Assembly (NCBI GenBank): GCA_016195085.1
Contig: JACQAG010000055.1
Coordinates: 62,001-126,000, forward strand
Source of the DNA: Pseudomonadota bacterium
GTDB lineage: Bacteria; Pseudomonadota; Alphaproteobacteria; SHVZ01
Length of the DNA stretch: 64,000 bases
Direction of reading: 5' to 3'
Position 1 is the stretch's first letter. Every line of letters begins with the position of its first letter. The notes under the pieces are model-generated. The model saw only the letters and a list, made by a program, of their open reading frames with translations. It was not told the DNA's origin and made no database searches. Positions 59,509-64,000 of this stretch are shown one piece after another. The translations under genes were made by a program, and so were the position numbers.

Positions 59509-60903
59509 TCAGGCGGCCGGCTCCGCCGCCTCTTCTTCCTTCATGAGCTCATCGATGGCGACGCTGCGCTCGCTTACCTGCGCCATCTCCAGGATGAAGT
59601 CGACGACCTTCTCCTCATAGAGCGGCGCACGCAACGCGGCCATGGCATCGGGGTGGTTCTGGTAGAACTCGATGACTTCGCGCTCCCGGCCGGCATTGCG
59701 GCTTGCCGCCTGGGCTAGCGCTCTGCGCATCTCTTCTTCACTGACCTGGATATTGTTCCGGCGCCCAACCTCGGAGAGGAGCAGGCCGAGCCTGACCCGG
59801 CGCTGGGCGATCTGGCGGAAATCCGCCTGCTCGGTGTCGCTGAGCTGGGGCGCTGCCGGGGCCGCCGGTTCCGCCGGAGGCGTGCCGGCATCCCCGGGGC
59901 TCGCCTGAACGGCGCTCTCGGCCGCAGCGGCCGAATCGGTGCCCCGGGTCACCTGCTCGACGATGCTGTCGTATTCCGCGCCGACCATGCCGGCCGGAAC
60001 CGGGAAGTCATGCTTCTCGGCGAGCACGTCCAAGAGCTTCCGCTTGAGGCGCATGCGCGCCATCTGCTGGTAGTGCCGCTCCAGCCGCTCGCGCAGCATG
60101 CGCTTCAGCCCGTCGAGATTGTCGGCGCCCACGGACTTGGCGAGCTCGTCATCGAGCTTGAGCGGCCCCAGCTCGCGAATCTCCTTCACCGTCACCTGGA
60201 AGACCGCAGTCTTGCCGGCGAGATCCTTGGCCGCATATTCGGCGGGAAACTGGATGGTGACGGCACGGCTTTCGCCGGAAGCGGCGCCGATGAGCTGATC
60301 CTCGAAGCCCGGCACGAAGCTCTTGGAGCCCAGGCCCAGCTCGTAGTCGTTCGCGGCCCCGCCCTCGAACTCTTTGCCGTCGATGCGGCCGACGAAGTCG
60401 ATCATCACCAGGTCGTCGGACTTGGCCGGGCGCGGTTCGGCCAAGGGCTGGCTGCCGCGGTTGCGCTCGGCAATGCGCTTCAGCTCGGCCTCGACCTGGG
60501 CGTCGTCCACCGCCACCGTCAGCCGCTCCAAGGACAGGCCCGAGAAGTCGATCGGCTCGATCTCGGGCATGAGCTCGATCGCCAATGTGTATTTGAGATC
60601 CTTGCCTTCGGCGAACTCGTCGATCTCGATCTTCGGCCGGCCGGCGGAGCGCAGCCCGCGCTCGCTCAAGGCCGCCTGCGAGGTCTCGCGCACGGTCTGC
60701 TCCAGCACCTCGCCCATGACCTGCGGCCCGTAGCGCTTCTTGACCAGGCTCAAGGGCACCTTGCCGGGCCTGAAGCCGGGCAGGCGCACCGCGCCGGCGA
60801 GCTCGGAGAGCCGGGTCGACATCTGCTGGTCGATGGTATCGGCCGGGACCACCACGGTGAAGGTGCGGTTCAATCCCTCGGCATGGGTCTCGGTAACATT
60901 CAT
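59509..60903 (-). CDS. tig: trigger factor (peptidyl-prolyl isomerase chaperone)
   Basis: Ribosome-bound chaperone. 464 residues. The ribosome-docking signature is in LPGFRPGKVPLSLVKKRYG near residues 42-60; the FKBP-type isomerase domain (about 150-250) has LVMIDFVGRIDGKEFEGG; the rest is the C-terminal cradle. A Pro/Ala-rich insertion of about 30 residues (GDAGTPPAEPAAPAAP) interrupts the C-terminal domain, a style seen in other alphaproteobacteria. The ATG at 60903 starts the family N-terminus MNVTETHAEGLNRTF. tRNA-Leu lies 54 bases upstream. Confidence 0.97.
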   Translation of the reverse strand: MNVTETHAEGLNRTFTVVVPADTIDQQMSTRLSELAGAVRLPGFRPGKVPLSLVKKRYGPQVMGEVLEQTVRETSQAALSERGLRSAGRPKIEIDEFAEGKDLKYTLAIELMPEIEPIDFSGLSLERLTVAVDDAQVEAELKRIAERNRGSQPLAEPRPAKSDDLVMIDFVGRIDGKEFEGGAANDYELGLGSKSFVPGFEDQLIGAASGESRAVTIQFPAEYAAKDLAGKTAVFQVTVKEIRELGPLKLDDELAKSVGADNLDGLKRMLRERLERHYQQMARMRLKRKLLDVLAEKHDFPVPAGMVGAEYDSIVEQVTRGTDSAAAAESAVQASPGDAGTPPAEPAAPAAPQLSDTEQADFRQIAQRRVRLGLLLSEVGRRNNIQVSEEEMRRALAQAASRNAGREREVIEFYQNHPDAMAALRAPLYEEKVVDFILEMAQVSERSVAIDELMKEEEAAEPAA

Positions 60904-60957
60904 GGCGCAAAACCGTCCAATATCAGCATGAGTTCGAGAGCGGAGACATGAGAGCGC

Positions 60958-61042
<85 letters not shown>

Positions 61043-61227
61043 AATAGCCGCCCCGCCAGGCGCTCGGCAGCTTCCGGTGGCGAGAGGCGCGAGCTTGTAA
61101 CACAGGCTTTCGGCCCCGTCGATGGTTGCCTTGCCTCTGGAATCATAGTGCAGTCTTGCCGTACCCACGTGCTCGCCGCGGGCGTGCGATAGTCAGTTCC
61201 AAAGCGGACCCTGTGAGACCTCGTTCC

Positions 61228-62316
61228 ATGCGCGCCTGGCTCTACAGTTGCCTCGGTTTTCTCGGCCTGATCCAGGCCGCTTCGGCCCACCAGCTCAACC
61301 TCTCCACCATCTATCTGACCGTCGAGCTGCCGAAGGTCACCGCCGATCTCGGCATCTACGGGACCGATGCGGCACGCATGGCCAGCCGCGACCTGATTGA
61401 TCCCGGCTCCGGGCTGGTCGATCCCGACAAGCTGGATGCGGCCGCCGCCGCGCTTGCTCGCTACTTCGGCCAGCATCTCGCCATTCGCGGCGGCAACGGG
61501 GCCGTCTGCGAGCAGGGTCCGCCGCTGCTCGGGCCGGATTTCGAAAGCGGGCTCCTGGCGCAGATCGTCTTCGACTGCAGCAAGGCCGAGGATGGCCTGG
61601 TGCTCACCTCGACGGTGATGCCGACGATCGATCCGGCCGGACGCCAGGCGATCGTGGTCAGCATCGGCAATGAGGAACGCCAGCTCCCTTTGCTCGACGC
61701 CCAGCACACCGAGGCGATGCTGACCAACGCGCCCCCCGGCGCCTGGGAGGTGGCGGAGAGCTATGTCGGCCTCGGCATCGAGCATGTGCTGACCGGCTAC
61801 GATCACATCGCCTTCATTCTCGCCATGCTGCTCTGGGCCAGGCGCCCTTGGCCGGTGGTGAAAATCGTGACCGCATTCACGCTCGCCCATTCGACCACCT
61901 TGGCGCTGGCCACTCTCGGCATCCTCGAGATCTCGCCCTCGATCGTCGAACCGTTGATCGCCGTCACCATCGTCATTGCCGCAGCCGAGAATTTTCGTTC
62001 GCGCGCCATCGACCGCAAATGGCTCTACGCCCTGGTGCTCGGCCTGATCCACGGCTTCGGCTTCGCCGGCGCGCTGAAGGAAGTGGGCCTGCCCGGCTCG
62101 GCGATCCCCCTGTCGCTCGCCACCTTCAACATCGGCGTCGAGTTCGGCCAGCTCGCCATCGTCGCCGTGGCGATGCCGGTCCTGGCGGCTCTGGACCGGC
62201 TCATCGCCGCCGCCGACGCCCAGCCACAGCGGAGCGCCACCGTCGTCTACGCCGCCTCCGCCGTCATCGCCGCCCTCGGCCTCTATTGGATCGTCGAGCG
62301 CACGCTCTGGGCGTGA
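61228..62316 (+). CDS. HupE/UreJ-type membrane protein
   Basis: A 362-residue exported and membrane-anchored protein. Signal peptide residues 1-20 (LGFLGLIQAASA, mature start HQLNLSTIYL). A periplasmic N-terminal half of about 160 residues is followed by six helices. The membrane part has the HupE/UreJ-like histidine pattern: GLGIEHVLTGYDHIAFILAM near residues 178-197, FTLAHSTTLALATLG near 213-227 and LIHGFGFAGALKE near 272-284. Relatives are proposed metal (nickel or cobalt) transporters, but those lacking urease or hydrogenase neighbours, as here, have no assigned role. Its 3' end overlaps the convergent nnrD gene by 34 bases. Confidence 0.85.
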   Translation: MRAWLYSCLGFLGLIQAASAHQLNLSTIYLTVELPKVTADLGIYGTDAARMASRDLIDPGSGLVDPDKLDAAAAALARYFGQHLAIRGGNGAVCEQGPPLLGPDFESGLLAQIVFDCSKAEDGLVLTSTVMPTIDPAGRQAIVVSIGNEERQLPLLDAQHTEAMLTNAPPGAWEVAESYVGLGIEHVLTGYDHIAFILAMLLWARRPWPVVKIVTAFTLAHSTTLALATLGILEISPSIVEPLIAVTIVIAAAENFRSRAIDRKWLYALVLGLIHGFGFAGALKEVGLPGSAIPLSLATFNIGVEFGQLAIVAVAMPVLAALDRLIAAADAQPQRSATVVYAASAVIAALGLYWIVERTLWA

Positions 62317-63782
62317 AGTGTCGTCAGCACAGTTGGCAAGGTCGCCAGCAGATCTTCGGCGATGAGACCCTGGCCGAATTCCCGCGCCGCCTCGCCATGC
62401 AGCCATGTCGCGGCGCACGCCGCCTCGAATGCCGGCATGCCTGCCGCCAACAGCCCCACCACCATCCCCGCCAGCACGTCGCCGGTGCCGGCCGTGGCCA
62501 AGCTGGGCGGCGCGTTCTCGTTGATGGCGGCGCGCCCGCCGGGCTCGGCGATCACCGTGTCCGGCCCTTTCAAGAGGATCACCGCGCCCAGCGCGTCGGC
62601 GGCCTTGCGGGCGCGGGTGAGCTTATCGCCGGGCTCCGGGAACAGCCGCTGGAACTCGCCCTCGTGGGGGGTGAGCACCGCCGGTCCTCGGATCATGCCC
62701 GCGAGCTCGCCGGCGCGGCCGGCGAAAACGGTGAGCGCATCGGCATCGATGACCGCCGCGCGCCCGGTCGCCAGCGCCGCCGTCACCGCCGCCTCGGTAT
62801 CCGGGCCGACGCCATTGCCCGGACCCACCAGCATCGCGGTGATGCGTCGGTCCGCCAGGCGCTGGACCAGCTCCTCGATGCTGTCGACGGGATGAAAGAG
62901 CGTGCCCGGCTGGTCGGCGGTATAGATCGGCTGCAGTCGCGAGGGTGCCGCCAGGCTCACCAGCCCGGCGCCGATGCGGCGCGCGGCCAAGGCCGCCAAG
63001 CGCGCCGCACCCGTGAGGACGCTGCCGCCCCGCACCAGCGCATGGCCGCGCGCATATTTGTGCGCGTCCAGCGCTGGCCACGGAAACCGGCAAAGCCAGA
63101 GCGACGGCGCATTGGCGAAAATCTGCGGCCGAATATCCGACAGGACCGACGCGGCGATGCCGATGTCGACGATCTCGACGACGCCGCAATGGAGGCGTCC
63201 CGGCAGCATGAGATGGCCGGGCTTGCGGCGAAAGAAGCTGACGGTAAGTGCCGCACGAGGGGCCGCGCCGAGGATCTCGCCGGTATCGCCCTTGATGCCG
63301 CTCGGCACGTCGATCGCCACCACCGGCGGCCCTCCGGCGAGCCGTTCGACCACATCCTTAGCGAGGCCGCCCAGCGGTCGCGCGAGGCCGGCGCCGAACA
63401 GCGCATCCACCACCAGCTCCGCGCCGGCGAGCGAGTCCGCTCCGAGCCTCGCGAGCGGACCGTCCCAACGCTCGAGATTGCGCCGGGCCTCGCCCTTGAG
63501 GCGCTCCGGTGGCTCCAGCAACGCCACCCGAACCGGCCAGTCCGAGCTCATGAGATGCCGTGCCACCACCAAGCCGTCGCCGCCATTGTTGCCGGGGCCG
63601 CAGAGGATCAGCGTCGGCCTCGGCGACCATCCCCGGCGGATGGCTTCCGCCACCCCCGCCCCGGCACGCTCCATCAGCGCATCGCCGGAGGTTCCGTGCT
63701 CGATGGTGATTTGGTCCGCCCGAACCATCTCGGCCACCGAGAGCAGCGCTGCTTCGCCGACCGATGAAGCCGAGATCGTCAT
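62283..63782 (-). CDS. nnr: bifunctional NAD(P)H-hydrate epimerase and dehydratase
   Basis: Repairs damaged NADH and NADPH hydrates. 499 residues with two domains. The N-terminal YjeF_N epimerase domain (about 1-220) has LILCGPGNNGGDGLVVARHL near residues 58-77. The C-terminal ADP-dependent dehydratase domain (about 225-499) carries GTGDVLAGMVVGLLAAG near residue 440, the ribokinase-like active-site motif, and AVLTPHEGEFQRLFPE near residue 365. Overlaps the convergent HupE-like gene by 34 bases. The gene is divergent from the FAA-hydrolase-family gene. Confidence 0.93.
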   Translation of the reverse strand: MTISASSVGEAALLSVAEMVRADQITIEHGTSGDALMERAGAGVAEAIRRGWSPRPTLILCGPGNNGGDGLVVARHLMSSDWPVRVALLEPPERLKGEARRNLERWDGPLARLGADSLAGAELVVDALFGAGLARPLGGLAKDVVERLAGGPPVVAIDVPSGIKGDTGEILGAAPRAALTVSFFRRKPGHLMLPGRLHCGVVEIVDIGIAASVLSDIRPQIFANAPSLWLCRFPWPALDAHKYARGHALVRGGSVLTGAARLAALAARRIGAGLVSLAAPSRLQPIYTADQPGTLFHPVDSIEELVQRLADRRITAMLVGPGNGVGPDTEAAVTAALATGRAAVIDADALTVFAGRAGELAGMIRGPAVLTPHEGEFQRLFPEPGDKLTRARKAADALGAVILLKGPDTVIAEPGGRAAINENAPPSLATAGTGDVLAGMVVGLLAAGMPAFEAACAATWLHGEAAREFGQGLIAEDLLATLPTVLTTLHAQSVRSTIQ

Positions 63783-63850
63783 AATCTTATGGTTGGCTGC
63801 CGGCAGGACTGTGCAACATACAACACTGCGCTCAAGGGAGGATGCTCTGC

Positions 63851-64000
63851 ATGCGGCTGGCGAATTTCGACGATGGCGGCGGCGACCGGCTGGGGGTCGT
63901 CGATGAGGGCGGTCTCATCGACCTCGCCGCCGCCGATCCGGCTCTGCCGAAGACGCTGATCGGGCTGCTCGCCGGCGGCGGGCAAGCCATGGCCGCGGTC
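63851..64000 (+). CDS. fumarylacetoacetate hydrolase family protein (partial, N-terminus only)
   Basis: Fifty residues before the right edge: MRLANFDDGGGDRLGVVDE, GGLIDLAAADPALPKTLIGL, then LAGGGQAMAAV. This N-terminal pattern is common in fumarylacetoacetate hydrolase-family enzymes, which act on dicarbonyl compounds in aromatic or sugar-acid degradation. A GGAGG site lies about nine bases before the ATG. The catalytic domain is outside the window, so the call rests on the N-terminus alone. Confidence 0.6.
   Translation, partial: MRLANFDDGGGDRLGVVDEGGLIDLAAADPALPKTLIGLLAGGGQAMAAV

Overview
The window is a chromosomal segment of a GC-rich Gram-negative bacterium, almost certainly an alphaproteobacterium. 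The signs are the order tig-clpP-clpX-lon-hup-tRNA-nuoA..N, the run birA-coaX-rnj-mce-DUF1467 after nuoN, the run tatA-tatB-tatC-serS-surE-pcm-nlpD, and hopanoid squalene genes. Gene content and PAS_5-type proteins suggest a Rhodospirillales-like lineage, but the exact family cannot be read from this window. Apart from the edges it is mostly core genome. I see no phage, IS transposase, CRISPR array or rRNA.

Layout. 1-7.6 kb (minus): gyrA (cut by the left edge), a sugar-type ABC importer without its ATPase, a MAPEG protein, a secreted protein and ssb. 7.9-10.7 kb (plus): uvrA. 11-12.4 kb (minus): a Vgb-like beta-propeller protein overlapping a cytochrome c gene. 12.5-13.9 kb (plus): trmFO. 13.9-15.6 kb (minus): three tandem PAS_5 proteins. 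15.6-19 kb: an NDUFAF6-like protein, divergent from hpnC and hpnE; hpnD is not present. 19-23.6 kb: a PuuD-like membrane protein, two GNAT acetyltransferases, a small ClpX-zinc-finger/helix-turn-helix protein with tandem operators, a GFA-fold protein, a glycosyltransferase and a Mth938-like protein. 23.6-34.3 kb: secF-secD-yajC, a DUF815 ATPase, then nlpD-pcm-surE-serS-tatC-tatB-tatA (minus). 34.3-39.3 kb: a candidate small RNA, tag, DUF1467, mce, rnj, coaX and birA. 39.4-53.5 kb: the fourteen-gene nuo operon for respiratory complex I. 53.7-61 kb: tRNA-Asp, tRNA-Val, hup, lon, clpX, clpP, tig and tRNA-Leu. 61.2-64 kb: a HupE/UreJ-like membrane protein, the NAD(P)HX repair enzyme and the start of an FAA-hydrolase-family gene.

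The genes group into protein export (SecDF-YajC, TatABC), protein quality control (trigger factor, ClpXP, Lon, Pcm), respiration (complex I plus an NDUFAF6-like candidate assembly factor), DNA repair and topology (GyrA, SSB, UvrA, Tag, HU) and squalene/hopanoid synthesis (HpnC, HpnE).

The most unusual points are: (1) a 270-bp nested palindrome with about 34-bp terminal inverted repeats between DUF1467 and mce, which supplies the mce stop codon; (2) a ClpX-type zinc finger fused to a helix-turn-helix, preceded by two 17-bp operators; (3) nuoM, which has lost about 60 codons and its reading frame in an otherwise intact nuo operon; (4) a structured, terminator-ended candidate small RNA near 34.4-34.6 kb; (5) a squalene cluster with a palindromic repeat where hpnD would be expected; (6) Leu at the quinolone-target serine position of GyrA; (7) several GC-rich palindromic repeats, two of them inside operons.
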